NCBI GenBank assembly: GCA_019639155.1
Contig: JAHBSJ010000003.1
Span: forward strand, 1-64,000
DNA length: 64,000 nt
Reading direction: 5' to 3'
DNA from: Acidobacteriota bacterium
GTDB taxonomy: Bacteria > Acidobacteriota > Blastocatellia > Pyrinomonadales > Pyrinomonadaceae
Positions 52,842-62,668 of this stretch are shown piece by piece. Each line of letters opens with the position of its first letter. Position 1 is the first letter of the stretch. The position numbers were made by a program, and so were the translations under genes. The notes beneath the pieces were generated by a model, which saw nothing but the letters and a program-made list of their open reading frames with translations, was not told the origin of the DNA and did not search any database.

Positions 52842-55118
52842 ATGAACGAACCGACCATCACGCCTGACATCGTCGCCCAGCACAACCTCACTGCCGACGA
52901 ATACGAACGCATCATCTCGATACTCGGCCGCGAGCCGAATCTGACCGAACTTGGCGTTTTCAGCGTGATGTGGTCGGAGCATTGTTCCTATAAATCCTCT
53001 CGCGTACATTTGAAACGCCTGCCGACTCGCGGCACTCGCGTGATCGTGCCGCCGGGCGAGAATGCCGGCGTTGTGGACATCGGCGACGACTGGTGCGTGG
53101 CGTTCAAGGTCGAATCGCACAATCACCCTTCGTTCATCGAGCCTTTTCAGGGAGCCGCGACCGGCGTCGGCGGCATTCTGCGCGACGTTTTCACGATGGG
53201 AGCACGCCCCGTCGCCGCGATGAACTCGCTTCGCTTCGGCCCGCTCGATCACGCACAGCACGGCGGCCGCAACAAGTCCATCCTGAAAGGCTGTGTCGAA
53301 GGCATCGGGCATTACGGCAACTGCTTCGGCGTGCCGACCATCGGCGGCGAGGTCGTTTTTGATGAGAGCTACAGCCTGAATCCGCTCGTCAACGCCTTTG
53401 CTCTTGGCATCGTCCGCAAGGATCAGATATTTTTCGGCAAGGCGGAAGGCATCGGCAATCCCGTGCTTTACGTCGGTGCGAAAACGGGCCGCGACGGTAT
53501 TCACGGCGCGACGATGGCGTCGGCGGAATTCGACGATGCCGCACTCGAAAAACGCCCGACGGTTCAGGTCGGCGACCCGTTCCTCGAAAAGCTGCTGCTC
53601 GAGGCCTGCCTCGAAGCGATGCGTTCCGGCGCCATCGAAGGCATACAGGACATGGGCGCCGCCGGGCTTACGTCATCGTCCGTCGAAATGGCGGCGCGTG
53701 CCGGCAACGGCCTCGAAATTGACCTGACGCTCGTTCCGCAGCGTGAAACGGGCATGACGGCGTACGAAATGATGTTGTCGGAATCGCAGGAGCGTATGCT
53801 GATCGTCGCCCGACGGGGACGCGAAAAAGAGGTAGTCGAGATCTTCAGCAAATGGGAACTCGACGCCGTCGTGATCGGCAAGGTCGTCGAAGGCGACCGT
53901 CTGAAGATATTCCACAACGGCGTCCTCGAAGCCGACCTGCCCGTGATGGCGCTCACCGACGAGGCTCCGAAATACGAACGGCCGATGGCCGATACGAGAA
54001 AAGGAGACAAGGAGACAGGGAGACAGGGAGACGCGGAACAATCTGCTTCCCAAAACCTAAAACCAAATACCAAGAACCCTGCGGAATCGTTAGAAACGCT
54101 GCTAGCCTCGCCGAATATCGCTTCGAAGCATTGGGTTTACGAGCAGTACGATTCGATGGTGCGGACAAATACTGCGGTTTTGCCCGGAGCGGACGCCGCA
54201 GTGATACGCGTCAAGGAAACCCGCCGTGCCATCGCGATGTGCCTCGACGGGCCGGGCCGCTATGTTGCCGTGAATGCGAAAGAAGGTGCGAAACACGCCG
54301 TCGCCGAGGCCGCACGAAACGTCGTCTGCGTCGGCGCCGAGCCCATTGCCGTTACAAATTGCCTCAATTTCGCTTCGCCCGAACGCCCCGAAGTGATGCG
54401 TTCGTTCTCCGAAGTCATCGACGGCATGGCCGAGGCATGCACCGCGTTCGAAACGCCGGTCGTTTCCGGTAACGTGTCGTTCTATAACGAGACCGACGGC
54501 AAAGGCATCCTCCCGACGCCGACCATCGGCATGGTTGGGCTCATCCACGACACGCGCAAGATAATAACGCAGGGCTTTAAACGCCCGGGCGACCTTATTG
54601 CGCTTATCGGCACGACGGGCGACGACCTTTCGGTGAGCGAATTTGCTTCTGCCGTTCTCGGCGTTTCGACCGACGAGATGATATCCGGCGGACGTCTGCC
54701 CGCGATCGACCTCGCACTTGAAAAGCGCATACACGACGTGATCCTGCATCTCGCGGACGCGTCGCTTATCAGCTCGGCACACGACTGCTCCGAAGGCGGG
54801 CTTGCTGTCGCCATCGCCGAATGCTGTTTTTCGTCGCTCAATCGTGATACTTTAGGTGCGGCGATCGAGCTGCCGGCCTCGGAACTATCCAATGAGGCCG
54901 CTCTTTTCGCCGAAACGCCTTCACGCATCGTCATCAGTTTTGCACCCGAATTTGCCGCCCGTGTAGCAGGAATTACGGCGGACGTTCCTTTTGTGATCAT
55001 CGGGGCAGTCGAAACGGGCATTTTCCGCATCTCAATCGGCGGAAACGCTATCGTTGAGGCCGAAACTGAAAAGCTCGAAGCGATCTGGCGTAATTCACTC
55101 GAACTACAACTTACATAA
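52842..55118 (+). CDS. purL: Phosphoribosylformylglycinamidine synthase subunit PurL, with a repeat-encoded linker
   Basis: Purine biosynthesis enzyme (FGAR to FGAM), the small PurL form that works with PurQ and PurS. Typical motifs: [14 protein letters not shown] near 45, [10 protein letters not shown] near 88, [15 protein letters not shown] near 106, [16 protein letters not shown] near 270, and [14 protein letters not shown] near 650. At 758 residues it is somewhat longer than usual because of a stretch (about 386-415) that is encoded by octad and heptad tandem repeats; it lies in the linker before [16 protein letters not shown]. The frame is kept and no motif is lost. purQ and purS are not in the window. 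Confidence 0.93.
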   Translation: MNEPTITPDIVAQHNLTADEYERIISILGREPNLTELGVFSVMWSEHCSYKSSRVHLKRLPTRGTRVIVPPGENAGVVDIGDDWCVAFKVESHNHPSFIEPFQGAATGVGGILRDVFTMGARPVAAMNSLRFGPLDHAQHGGRNKSILKGCVEGIGHYGNCFGVPTIGGEVVFDESYSLNPLVNAFALGIVRKDQIFFGKAEGIGNPVLYVGAKTGRDGIHGATMASAEFDDAALEKRPTVQVGDPFLEKLLLEACLEAMRSGAIEGIQDMGAAGLTSSSVEMAARAGNGLEIDLTLVPQRETGMTAYEMMLSESQERMLIVARRGREKEVVEIFSKWELDAVVIGKVVEGDRLKIFHNGVLEADLPVMALTDEAPKYERPMADTRKGDKETGRQGDAEQSASQNLKPNTKNPAESLETLLASPNIASKHWVYEQYDSMVRTNTAVLPGADAAVIRVKETRRAIAMCLDGPGRYVAVNAKEGAKHAVAEAARNVVCVGAEPIAVTNCLNFASPERPEVMRSFSEVIDGMAEACTAFETPVVSGNVSFYNETDGKGILPTPTIGMVGLIHDTRKIITQGFKRPGDLIALIGTTGDDLSVSEFASAVLGVSTDEMISGGRLPAIDLALEKRIHDVILHLADASLISSAHDCSEGGLAVAIAECCFSSLNRDTLGAAIELPASELSNEAALFAETPSRIVISFAPEFAARVAGITADVPFVIIGAVETGIFRISIGGNAIVEAETEKLEAIWRNSLELQLT
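54003..54081 (+). repeat. Octad and heptad repeats inside the purL coding frame
   Basis: Four GGAGACAx octads (54003-54034) are followed, after 19 bp, by four heptads AACCTAA, AACCAAA, TACCAAG and AACCCTG (54054-54081). Both unit types match arrays elsewhere (8590-8613 and 11724-11737). Because the total preserves the frame, they read through as a polar Lys/Asp/Gln/Asn peptide. Confidence 0.88.
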
Positions 55119-55139
55119 CACGGCGCCTTGGTGTGCCGT

Positions 55140-56717
55140 ATGCCGTTTATGCAGGAAACGACCACTGAGCAGCCGGAACTCGAACGTCCCGACACTTTTT
55201 ATTTCCGCATCCTCGACCGCATCGAGCGCATCGGGAACGCCATACCGAATCCGGCGTTCCTGTTTTTCATCCTTGCGATGCTGGCATTGCTGCTTTCGGG
55301 CGTCGTCTCGTGGGCGGGGCTTTCGGTCACTCATCCGGGCACGGGCGAAGAGGTCAAGGCGGTCAATCTGCTTACGGTCGAAGGCCTGCACAAGATACTC
55401 ACGGGCCTCGTTACTAATTTCACAGGTTTCGCACCGCTGGGCGTTGTTCTGGTCGGCATCATGGGGATCGCGGTCGCCGAAGCAAGCGGCCTTATCTCCG
55501 CGGGCCTCAGAATTCTGGTGCTTTCGTCTCCGCGTCGACTGCTTACGGCGGTGGTCGTTTTCGCGGGCGTCATTTCAAATATGGCGTCCGATATCGGCTA
55601 TGTCGTTCTGACGCCGCTTGCTGCGATGCTCTTCCTTGCGGTCGGCCGTCATCCGCTGGCCGGCCTCGCGGCGGCATTTGCGGGTGTTTCGGGCGGTTTT
55701 TCGGCGAATCTGCTGCTTGCCCCGACCGACGCTCTTCTCGCGGGCCTGACGCAGGAAGGCGCACGTATCATCGATCCGTCGTATATCGTAACGCCCGCCG
55801 CGAACTACTACTTTCTTGCGGCTTCGACGTTCCTGGTGACCATTCTGGGCACGTGGATCACGGAAAAGGTCATCGTCCCGAAGCTCGGCGAATATAAAGG
55901 CGAAGTTAAGCCCGAAAGCCTCGACCGTCTTTCCAGAGATGAAAAACGCGGGCTTTATGCAACGCTTGCCGTCACAGCGGTCATCGTCGGCGTGGTGCTG
56001 CTCGGCCTCGTGCCGGAGAACGGATTCCTGCGAGATCTGAAAACGGGCAGCGTCCTTCGCTCGCCGTTCCTGACGGGCATCATATCGTTCATATTTTTCG
56101 GCGGCGTTGTGCTCGGCTGCGTTTACGGATTTGTTTCGCGGTCCTTTAAGGGCATCGACGACGTCATACGCGCGATGGAAAACTCGATGCGCACGATGTC
56201 GGTCTATCTCGTGCTCGCGTTCTTCGCCGCGCAGTTCGTTGCATTTTTCAACTGGTCGAACCTCGGCATCATCCTCGCCGTCGAAGGCGCCGAATTCCTT
56301 CGCTCGATGCAGCTCGGCGGCGTTACGCTGATCATCTCGTTCGTCATACTATCGATACTGCTCGACCTTTTCATCGGGTCGGCGTCGGCAAAATGGGCCG
56401 TAATGGCGCCCGTTTTCGTGCCGATGCTTATGCTGCTCGGCTACTCGCCGGAACTGACGCAGGCCTGCTATCGCATCGGCGACAGCGTCTGCAACATCAT
56501 CACGCCGCTCATGTCGTACTTTCCGCTGATCGTCGCCTTCGCCCAAAAATACGACCCGAAGGCCGGCATCGGCACCATCATGTCGATGATGATGCCGTAT
56601 TCGTTCGTCTTCTTCATCGGATGGACGATCTTCCTGGTGATCTGGTTCCTTTTCGAACTGCCGCTTGGGCCGGGCGCGGGCATCTACTACGAATTCGGCG
56701 GTACACCTGCGCAGTAA
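55140..56717 (+). CDS. AbgT-family transporter
   Basis: 525 residues with about twelve membrane helices. Matches the AbgT (p-aminobenzoyl-glutamate/sulfonamide-extruding) family: N-terminal [16 protein letters not shown], the [26 protein letters not shown] segment (about 125-150) and [22 protein letters not shown] near 405. Acts as an importer of folate breakdown products or as a proton-driven drug exporter. TTG at 55128 and ATG at 55149 are alternative starts. 21 nt after purL; folate and purine metabolism are linked, but co-regulation is only a guess. Confidence 0.88.
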   Translation: MPFMQETTTEQPELERPDTFYFRILDRIERIGNAIPNPAFLFFILAMLALLLSGVVSWAGLSVTHPGTGEEVKAVNLLTVEGLHKILTGLVTNFTGFAPLGVVLVGIMGIAVAEASGLISAGLRILVLSSPRRLLTAVVVFAGVISNMASDIGYVVLTPLAAMLFLAVGRHPLAGLAAAFAGVSGGFSANLLLAPTDALLAGLTQEGARIIDPSYIVTPAANYYFLAASTFLVTILGTWITEKVIVPKLGEYKGEVKPESLDRLSRDEKRGLYATLAVTAVIVGVVLLGLVPENGFLRDLKTGSVLRSPFLTGIISFIFFGGVVLGCVYGFVSRSFKGIDDVIRAMENSMRTMSVYLVLAFFAAQFVAFFNWSNLGIILAVEGAEFLRSMQLGGVTLIISFVILSILLDLFIGSASAKWAVMAPVFVPMLMLLGYSPELTQACYRIGDSVCNIITPLMSYFPLIVAFAQKYDPKAGIGTIMSMMMPYSFVFFIGWTIFLVIWFLFELPLGPGAGIYYEFGGTPAQ

Positions 56718-56745
56718 ACCCGTCCGGCGGTGATATCATTTTTCC

Positions 56746-57855
56746 GTGCCCGCCGGTGTTTATCTTCATGTCCCATTCTGCAAGTCGCGGTGTTCTTACT
56801 GCGACTTTGCCACAGACGTATATCGCGATTCTGGTGCGGTCGAACGGTATGTAGACGCGATCTGTTCTGAGATTCGAAATTCAAAATTCGAAATTCGAAA
56901 TTTGATCGACACTATCTACTTCGGCGGCGGCACACCGTCGCTGCTTGAGCCCGAACAAGTCGAAAGAATCATCAATTCGGTGTCCTCTGTGTTCTCTACG
57001 GCCGAACATACCGAGATCACGATGGAAATGAACCCGGCGACCGTTACGCCCGAGAAGCTCGCCGCGTATCGCGAACTCGGTGTAAACCGTGCGAGTTTCG
57101 GCGCGCAGACGTTCAACGACCGCGATCTGAAACTCCTCGCCCGCGGCCACGATGCAAATGATGCACGGCAGACCTACAAAATGCTCCGCGATGCCGGTTT
57201 TGATACCGTCAGCTTCGATCTGATCGCAGGGCTTCCGAGGCAGACGATGCAGGATTGGCAGCGAAATCTCGACGAGGCCGTTGCGATGTCGCCCGAGCAT
57301 ATCTCGCTGTATCTATTGGAGATACACGAATCGACGCCGCTCGCCGAACAGGTCCGCTCGGGCCGCCGCACGCCGATCGATGACGAGCTCGCCGCCGAGA
57401 TGTACGAGGTGATGCTCGACCGCCTCGACGCCGCGGGCTATGAACAAAACGAGATCTCGAACTTTGCAAAGCCGGGCTTTGAGTCGCGTCATAACACGAA
57501 ATACTGGACATTGGAGCCTGTTTTCGGCTATGGCGTGTCGGCACATTCGTTTGACGGCCGCTCGCGTTACGCGAACGAACGCGACACCGCGAAATACGTT
57601 GAGATAATCGAACGGGCAGGCTCCGCCGAGATATATCGCGAACAGATCGACCTGTCATCCGAAACTGCGTTCCTCGGCCTGCGTATGAACCGCGGCATCG
57701 ACACCGCCGAATACGAACGAAAGTTCGGCATCGGCCTTGCGGAAAAAACAGCGAGCCTCGCGGAAAAAGGCCTCATCGAAGTGTCGAACGGCCGCGTGCG
57801 TTTGACGCGGCGCGGAATGCTGTTCTCAAATGAGGTGTTCGCCGAATTCGTATGA
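56746..57855 (+). CDS. hemW: Radical SAM heme chaperone HemW, with a repeat-encoded insert
   Basis: Coproporphyrinogen III oxidase-like protein that inserts heme into respiratory enzymes. Start GTG 56746, then the radical SAM triad CKSRCSYC (Cys12, 16, 19), the GGGTPSLL SAM-binding loop near 59 and VSFDLIAGLPRQT near 155. HemW has no fourth Cys of HemN. 369 residues. Residues about 43-54 (IRNSKFEIRNLI) are encoded by a heptad repeat. The last 4 nt (ATGA) overlap the next gene. Confidence 0.9.
   Translation: MPAGVYLHVPFCKSRCSYCDFATDVYRDSGAVERYVDAICSEIRNSKFEIRNLIDTIYFGGGTPSLLEPEQVERIINSVSSVFSTAEHTEITMEMNPATVTPEKLAAYRELGVNRASFGAQTFNDRDLKLLARGHDANDARQTYKMLRDAGFDTVSFDLIAGLPRQTMQDWQRNLDEAVAMSPEHISLYLLEIHESTPLAEQVRSGRRTPIDDELAAEMYEVMLDRLDAAGYEQNEISNFAKPGFESRHNTKYWTLEPVFGYGVSAHSFDGRSRYANERDTAKYVEIIERAGSAEIYREQIDLSSETAFLGLRMNRGIDTAEYERKFGIGLAEKTASLAEKGLIEVSNGRVRLTRRGMLFSNEVFAEFV
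56872..56899 (+). repeat. Heptad repeat ATTCGAA x 4 inside hemW
   Basis: Units ATTCGAA, ATTCAAA, ATTCGAA, ATTCGAA, read in frame as part of a variable loop between the Cys triad and the GGGTPS motif. The same ATTCGAA unit occurs in the 11661-11786 array. Confidence 0.9.
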
Positions 57856-59279
57856 AAACCATCGCCGCAATTTTGATCTTGGCTATTGCCGCGGCCGCAC
57901 AGCAGCTTCCCGATGTTGAACGCGAATTTCGCGGCGTGTGGATCGCGACGGTCGATAATATCGATTTTCCTACGAAAAAGGGGCTGCCCGTCGAGGAGCA
58001 GAAACGCGAGATCACCGAGGCTCTCGACCTCGTCCGCAGCCTGCGTATGAACGCCGTCATCTTTCAGGTTCGACCGATGACGGACGCTGTTTACGCGTCA
58101 AAGATCGAGCCGTGGTCGGAATTCCTGACAGGCGAAATGGGCCGCCCGCAGGCGTTCGACCCGCTTGAATTCCTTGTCGCCGAAGCCCACCGCCGCGGTA
58201 TTCAGGTGCATGCGTGGTTCAATCCTTTTCGTGCGTTCCACCCTGCTGCAAAGACCGTCGCGGGATCGCATGTCAGCAAAACGCGGCCCGACATCACGCG
58301 TCAATACGGCCGCTATATGTGGCTCGATCCGACGGAACGCGGCTCGCGTGAGCATTCGCTGCGTGTGATAAAGGACGTCGTCCGGCGCTATCGCGTCGAT
58401 GCCGTGCATTTCGATGATTACTTCTATCCGTACGCCGAACGCGACGCCGACAACAAGCCCATCGATTTTCCCGACGAGAAAAATTGGCAGGCGTATGTGC
58501 GTTCGGGCGGGAAGATGCAGCGTGCCGACTGGCGCCGTTGGCATGTGAACACTTTTATCGAACAGGTCGGCCGCGAGATAAAAAAGATCCGCCGCGACAT
58601 CATTTACGGCATATCGCCTTTCGGCATTTGGCAGCCGATGCCCGAGCGCGACATCGCCGGTTTCAACGCCTACGCCGAGCTTTACGCCGATGCACGTAAA
58701 TGGCTGCAGGACGGCACGGTCGATTACCTCGCACCGCAGCTTTATTGGGAAACGGCGCGCAAGGGCCTCAGCTTTCCCGTATTGCTCGATTGGTGGCTCG
58801 AACAGAACACCGCGGGCCGCCACGTTTGGCCGGGCATAGCCGCCTATCGCATCGGTGCGAATGACAACATGACCGCCGCCGAGATCGCATCGCAGATCGA
58901 GCGTGTGCGCAGCGTAACGCGCGTCCGCGGCGGCATCTTCTTTAGTCACAAGTCGCTGCGAAACGACCTCGGCGGGATCCAGAATGTTCTGAAGAACGAG
59001 GTGTTTCGCCGCGATGCCGTATTGCCCGATTATCCGTGGATAAAGACCGCGACGCCGAAACGCCCGCGTGTCCGCATCGAACGCGGCGAACAATACGTCC
59101 GTGCGAACTGGAATGGCATCCCGAACGCATTGCAGTACGTCGTGTACGTCCGCGATGACAGCGGTTGGAGCTATTCCGTCCTGCCGTCTGGCGACACATC
59201 GATATCGCTTTCCGCGGACCGCGGCATCCGCGAGATAGTCGTCAAAACCGTCAGTCAGGCAGGGAAGATAAGTCGATAG
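57852..59279 (+). CDS. GHL10-family (DUF187) glycoside hydrolase-like protein
   Basis: 475 residues with a short signal peptide (1-16, AIAAAAQ). TIM-barrel core of the GHL10 family: FRGVWIATVDNIDFP, NAVIFQVRPMTDAVY, HAWFNPFRAFHP, VDAVHFDDYFYPY near 185 and YGISPFGIW near 240, the acidic D-D pair being a candidate catalytic site. A C-terminal beta-sandwich (about 400-475) may bind sugar. It overlaps hemW by 4 nt. Probably acts on periplasmic or external polysaccharide, substrate unknown. Confidence 0.88.
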   Translation: MKTIAAILILAIAAAAQQLPDVEREFRGVWIATVDNIDFPTKKGLPVEEQKREITEALDLVRSLRMNAVIFQVRPMTDAVYASKIEPWSEFLTGEMGRPQAFDPLEFLVAEAHRRGIQVHAWFNPFRAFHPAAKTVAGSHVSKTRPDITRQYGRYMWLDPTERGSREHSLRVIKDVVRRYRVDAVHFDDYFYPYAERDADNKPIDFPDEKNWQAYVRSGGKMQRADWRRWHVNTFIEQVGREIKKIRRDIIYGISPFGIWQPMPERDIAGFNAYAELYADARKWLQDGTVDYLAPQLYWETARKGLSFPVLLDWWLEQNTAGRHVWPGIAAYRIGANDNMTAAEIASQIERVRSVTRVRGGIFFSHKSLRNDLGGIQNVLKNEVFRRDAVLPDYPWIKTATPKRPRVRIERGEQYVRANWNGIPNALQYVVYVRDDSGWSYSVLPSGDTSISLSADRGIREIVVKTVSQAGKISR

Positions 59280-59295
59280 ACCGAGAGTTTCTTAT

Positions 59296-59643
59296 TCAGT
59301 AAGGGATAAATTCCAGCACGCCAGTTAATTCATTCGAGTCTATCGATTCCGCGATTAGCTGAATGTCTTCCGCACATCGGTTGACCGGAGACCAAAGCTG
59401 GTGAGAATAGATAACACCTGAGAAAAGTTTCCCGATTCGCAACCGCCTGACAGCTTCCTTCACAAGATCGTCATCGTGTGTGTAAAGAATTCTGCCGAGT
59501 TCAGTTGCCCGGTCGAGTAACTTTTTGTCTGAAAAGCGTCGGGTGCCGTCCTCTGAGGAAGTTAGGACGTCGATGCCGCGGAGGCGAAGCGAAGCAACAA
59601 TTGCGCCTGTAACATTTACATCAGTGTAAATGCCGACCGGCAT
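59296..59643 (-). CDS. DUF5615 PIN-like toxin
   Basis: 115 residues with the PIN-like pattern of DUF5615: early Asp8 in YTDVNV, then ILYTHDDDLVKEA with acidic residues for a metal site. Such proteins are predicted RNases paired with DUF433 antitoxins. The ATG at 59643 directly follows the antitoxin TAA, so they are translationally coupled. Toxicity is inferred from family and layout. Confidence 0.8.
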   Translation of the reverse strand: MPVGIYTDVNVTGAIVASLRLRGIDVLTSSEDGTRRFSDKKLLDRATELGRILYTHDDDLVKEAVRRLRIGKLFSGVIYSHQLWSPVNRCAEDIQLIAESIDSNELTGVLEFIPY

Positions 59644-59958
59644 TTATTTGCGGCCTCTCATTTGTCGGGCTTTAATTGCAAGTTCTGACGGGCCAATACG
59701 ACGAAGTAGCTTCTCAGCGCGTGCTATGCCTCGGTCAAAGTCAGCGTCGAGCTCTTCTTTGTGTTCGTAGTAATATTCCATAGCAGCTTCGATATCGGCG
59801 ATCGTAAGATGCGGGAACTCAGTTTGCATTTCCTGAGCCGAAAGACCTTTGCCCGTCATTTCCTTAGCAATATGAATAACCTTGTGGCGCGTTCCTCGAA
59901 CCACAGGTTTGCCTAGCTCATTTAACGCAATATGCGGATTTATTGTTGCAACCGCCAT
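59644..59958 (-). CDS. DUF433 antitoxin
   Basis: 104 residues of the DUF433 (VapB45-like) family: a winged HTH-like N-terminus with PVVRGTRHKVIHIAKEM and the GLSAQEMQTEFPHLTIADIEAAMEYYYEHKEE helix. It would bind its promoter and neutralise the adjacent PIN-like toxin. The extended basic C-terminus (KLLRRIGPSELAIKARQMRGRK) is the likely toxin-binding tail. Confidence 0.82.
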   Translation of the reverse strand: MAVATINPHIALNELGKPVVRGTRHKVIHIAKEMTGKGLSAQEMQTEFPHLTIADIEAAMEYYYEHKEELDADFDRGIARAEKLLRRIGPSELAIKARQMRGRK

Positions 59959-60003
59959 AATGACAGAAGTGTACAGCAGAACTGGTCAGATCGCATAACT
60001 TTT

Positions 60004-61524
60004 TTAATTCACCCTCACGATTCGGCCTTCAGCCTTTGGCGATATGGTGGAATTTGGCGAATTCTTGATCGCTTGTTCGAAAACGTCCGAATCTTTCGGT
60101 GCCTTTTCGGCGTCGATCAAAATTTTCGCATTCTTGAACATCGTGTAGCCGTCGCCGCCGCGGGAAACGAGAAAATCCGACGTGGCGATGGTGTAGGACT
60201 TGTTAAGGTCGAGCGGTTCGCCGCCGATGCAGACGTCGGAAACGCGGCTGCCGGCGGGTTTGAGCCGGTCAAACTTAAAGCACAAGCCCGAAACCTGCGG
60301 GAAGCGTCCGGGTTCGTTGTCCTCGCCGACGCCGCTGCGGGCGACGCTGTGTTCGAGTATCTCCATCAGCAGCTTGCCGGTTACTTCGACCTTTACGATC
60401 GGGTTGTTAAAGGGCAGCATCGAAAGCACGTCGCGTTTGGTAAGCGGGCCGGGATTGTATGAAAGGTCTGCGCGTATCGATCCGCCGTTGACAAATCCGA
60501 TGTCCGCGCCGACGGCGTTGCGGTAGGCGTCCGCGATGAAATTGCCGATGTCCGTTTCCTTCGAGCGTACCGAGTGCGAAAGTGCGTCCAGCGGCACCGC
60601 GGTCGCACCGACGCGGATCTCGAGCATATCGAGCAGTTCTTTGTATTTCGCGACGACCGGAGCGAAATCCGGATCGTCCGGAATGGCGTCAGTTACGGGA
60701 ATGATCTGCCAGTCCATGCTATGCAGTTTGCCCGTTTTCTTGTCGATAAAAAGGTCAAAACGGCCGACCTCGCGGGCGTCGGCCCACATTTTGAAGATCG
60801 GGACACCGGCTGCCGACGATTGCAGCAGCGTGTGTTCGTGGCCGCCTAATATCAGGTCGATGCCTGGAGCGCACTGTGCGACGCGTTTGTCCTGTGCCAT
60901 GAACATATGTGTCAGGCCGATAATGGTATTTGCACCCGCGGCGCGGATCTTCGCGACCATGTCGCGTGCGGTCTCGCAGTAGTCGGCGATCTTCAGGTGT
61001 GACTCTATCGACGATGTTTCTTTCGTTTCGGGGAGCAATAATCCGAAAATACCCACTTTGACGCCGCCGAATTCTCGGATCACGAATGGCGGCAGATCGG
61101 CGAATGTCTTGCCGGTTTTCGTGTCGATGACGTTCGATCCGAGCCATGTGAAATTCGACTCTTTTATGCGGTCGAGGATCTCGTTGGTTTTGATGTCGAA
61201 TTCGTGATTGCCCAGCACGCTGTAATCCAGCCCGACCTTGTTCCACGCGTCGATCATCTGTTTACCGCGGTACGTGCGCGTTTCGACAGAAGGCGACAGC
61301 GTGTCGCCGCCGAGCGTCATCAGCGTATTCGGATTTTGTTTCAGCGTCTGGCGGCGTATCGTCATCACGCGTGCCAGCCCGCCGCGTTTGCCGCCGTCAA
61401 CAGGCGTGAACTGATACGTGTCGTTCAAATGCAGGAACGTAACGCGTACTGTTTCGGCATTTTGGCCGTAAGCCGAGGCCGACAGAAAACACAAAACTAC
61501 AAACAGAACGGATCGTTTTAGCAT
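60004..61524 (-). CDS. Exported 5'-nucleotidase/2',3'-cyclic phosphodiesterase, UshA-like
   Basis: Calcineurin-like metallophosphatase plus 5'-nucleotidase C-terminal domain, 506 residues. Signal peptide (1-21, SASAYGQ), metal motifs FLHLNDTYQF, GGDTLSP, LGNHEFD, GLTHM and GGHEHT, then the substrate domain with NGGSIRADL and VSRGGDGYTMF. Hydrolyses nucleotides in the periplasm for phosphate and nucleoside scavenging. ATG 61536 is an alternative start; the frame continues to 61587 but that runs into a heptad repeat. Confidence 0.9.
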   Translation of the reverse strand: MLKRSVLFVVLCFLSASAYGQNAETVRVTFLHLNDTYQFTPVDGGKRGGLARVMTIRRQTLKQNPNTLMTLGGDTLSPSVETRTYRGKQMIDAWNKVGLDYSVLGNHEFDIKTNEILDRIKESNFTWLGSNVIDTKTGKTFADLPPFVIREFGGVKVGIFGLLLPETKETSSIESHLKIADYCETARDMVAKIRAAGANTIIGLTHMFMAQDKRVAQCAPGIDLILGGHEHTLLQSSAAGVPIFKMWADAREVGRFDLFIDKKTGKLHSMDWQIIPVTDAIPDDPDFAPVVAKYKELLDMLEIRVGATAVPLDALSHSVRSKETDIGNFIADAYRNAVGADIGFVNGGSIRADLSYNPGPLTKRDVLSMLPFNNPIVKVEVTGKLLMEILEHSVARSGVGEDNEPGRFPQVSGLCFKFDRLKPAGSRVSDVCIGGEPLDLNKSYTIATSDFLVSRGGDGYTMFKNAKILIDAEKAPKDSDVFEQAIKNSPNSTISPKAEGRIVRVN

Positions 61525-61562
61525 GGCATGGGTCATAAATATGTAAAAAGACTTGGACTCTC

Positions 61563-61589
61563 TAGACTCTCCACTCTGAACTCTCAACT
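61563..61589. repeat. Heptad repeat (ACTC-centred) between the nucleotidase and TDO genes
   Basis: Units TAGACTC, TCCACTC, TGAACTC and TCAACTA keep a 7-bp period and end on the stop codon of the tryptophan dioxygenase gene. The sequence is a diverged version of the TCTCAAC array at 1501-1528. Confidence 0.75.
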
Positions 61590-62370
61590 AAATTGTGAGA
61601 TGCGTCCGCGCTTCCCAAAGTTCGGGGAAAAACTTCTTTTTCAGCGTCGTCATCAGGTATCCGACGCCGTCCGAGCCGCCCGTGCCGCGTTTCATTCCGA
61701 GCATGCGTTCGACCATCTGAATATGGTTGTAACGCCAAGCAATAATCAGCTCATCGTGTTCGATCAGAAGGTCCTGCATGTTGTAGATATCGGCGTATTT
61801 TTCGGGATGCGTGAGTATTTCGACGATGGCGGCGATCCGTTCATCGTTCGTGGCGGCGGCAAAACCGTTGCGTTCCAGCAGCGACCAAAAAGCGTCTGCC
61901 AGCGACGGCGCCTGAAAACGCCGATTCAGCCGCTCATATGCAAATTCATCATCCTTGAAAGACTCGAGTATCCGCTCGTCCTTTGCTCCCGACGAGAATT
62001 CCAACTCACGAAACTGCATCGACTGAAAACCGCTCGCGGGGTTGAGCCGATCGCGAAATTCCAAAAAACCGATCGGCGCCATCGTCTCGAGGATGTGTAT
62101 CTGAGTGACGAGTATCTTCTCGATCGAAACCGCCGCACGCAGCGAGTGATTGGCCCGAAACAGCCGTCCTTCGCCGATCCAGGCGATACAGGCGTCAAGC
62201 TCGTGCAGCAATTGTTTGAACCACAGCTCATACGTCTGATGGATAATGATGAACAGCAGTTCGTCGTGGCTTTCGGGCTCGGAAAGCGGTTCCTGCAGCT
62301 CGATCAGCTCGCGGACCTTCAGATATTTGTTGTACGAAAGCGGTGCGTCCTTGCCGTATTCATTAGCCAT
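61588..62370 (-). CDS. kynA: Tryptophan 2,3-dioxygenase
   Basis: Heme enzyme that opens the indole ring of L-tryptophan to N-formylkynurenine, first step of the kynurenine pathway. Active-site motif HQTYELWFK (His44, Tyr47, Phe51), proximal heme ligand His216 in WRYNHIQMV and the substrate loop GTGGSDGVGYL (229-239). 260 residues. kynB and kynU are not seen here. Confidence 0.95.
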   Translation of the reverse strand: MANEYGKDAPLSYNKYLKVRELIELQEPLSEPESHDELLFIIIHQTYELWFKQLLHELDACIAWIGEGRLFRANHSLRAAVSIEKILVTQIHILETMAPIGFLEFRDRLNPASGFQSMQFRELEFSSGAKDERILESFKDDEFAYERLNRRFQAPSLADAFWSLLERNGFAAATNDERIAAIVEILTHPEKYADIYNMQDLLIEHDELIIAWRYNHIQMVERMLGMKRGTGGSDGVGYLMTTLKKKFFPELWEARTHLTI

Positions 62371-62561
62371 AGAGGGGTGAAAAAGCGCCGGGGAATTATG
62401 CGATTATCTTCGTTCATCGCAGATTTGAAGTCAATCGCGACCGATTGGGGCGCTGGTCGCTCGAGGGCTTCGCCAGAAAGGAACTCCTTTACAGGTTCCG
62501 AAAAATGTCGACTTCCGATCTAATTGTCGACTGAGCATGAGTCAACAGGGCGAAAAAACAC

Positions 62562-62587
62562 TTGACAATTCCGGGGGGGGCTATAAT
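62562..62587 (+). promoter_or_regulatory. Promoter with a poly-G spacer
   Basis: Perfect TTGACA (62562-62567) and TATAAT (62582-62587) are separated by only 14 nt, ATTCC-G8-C. Spacing 3 nt short of ideal would make it weak, but addition of G residues would bring it to 16-18 nt. It lies 82 nt upstream of the thioredoxin ATG at 62669. Confidence 0.65.
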
Positions 62588-62668
62588 GACGGAAATTTTT
62601 CTCGAGGAACCCGACCCCAATTTCTGATCGTTGCGAATCTAGGTGATCAGAAGGACCATGGACTTGTT

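Noticed and set aside
62371..62668. Gene remnant between kynA and the thioredoxin gene
   Set aside because: The only open frame is the upstream extension of the thioredoxin, and it contains a consensus promoter; the rest (two GTCGAC sites, a GGAAC/GTTCC pair) has no coding character.
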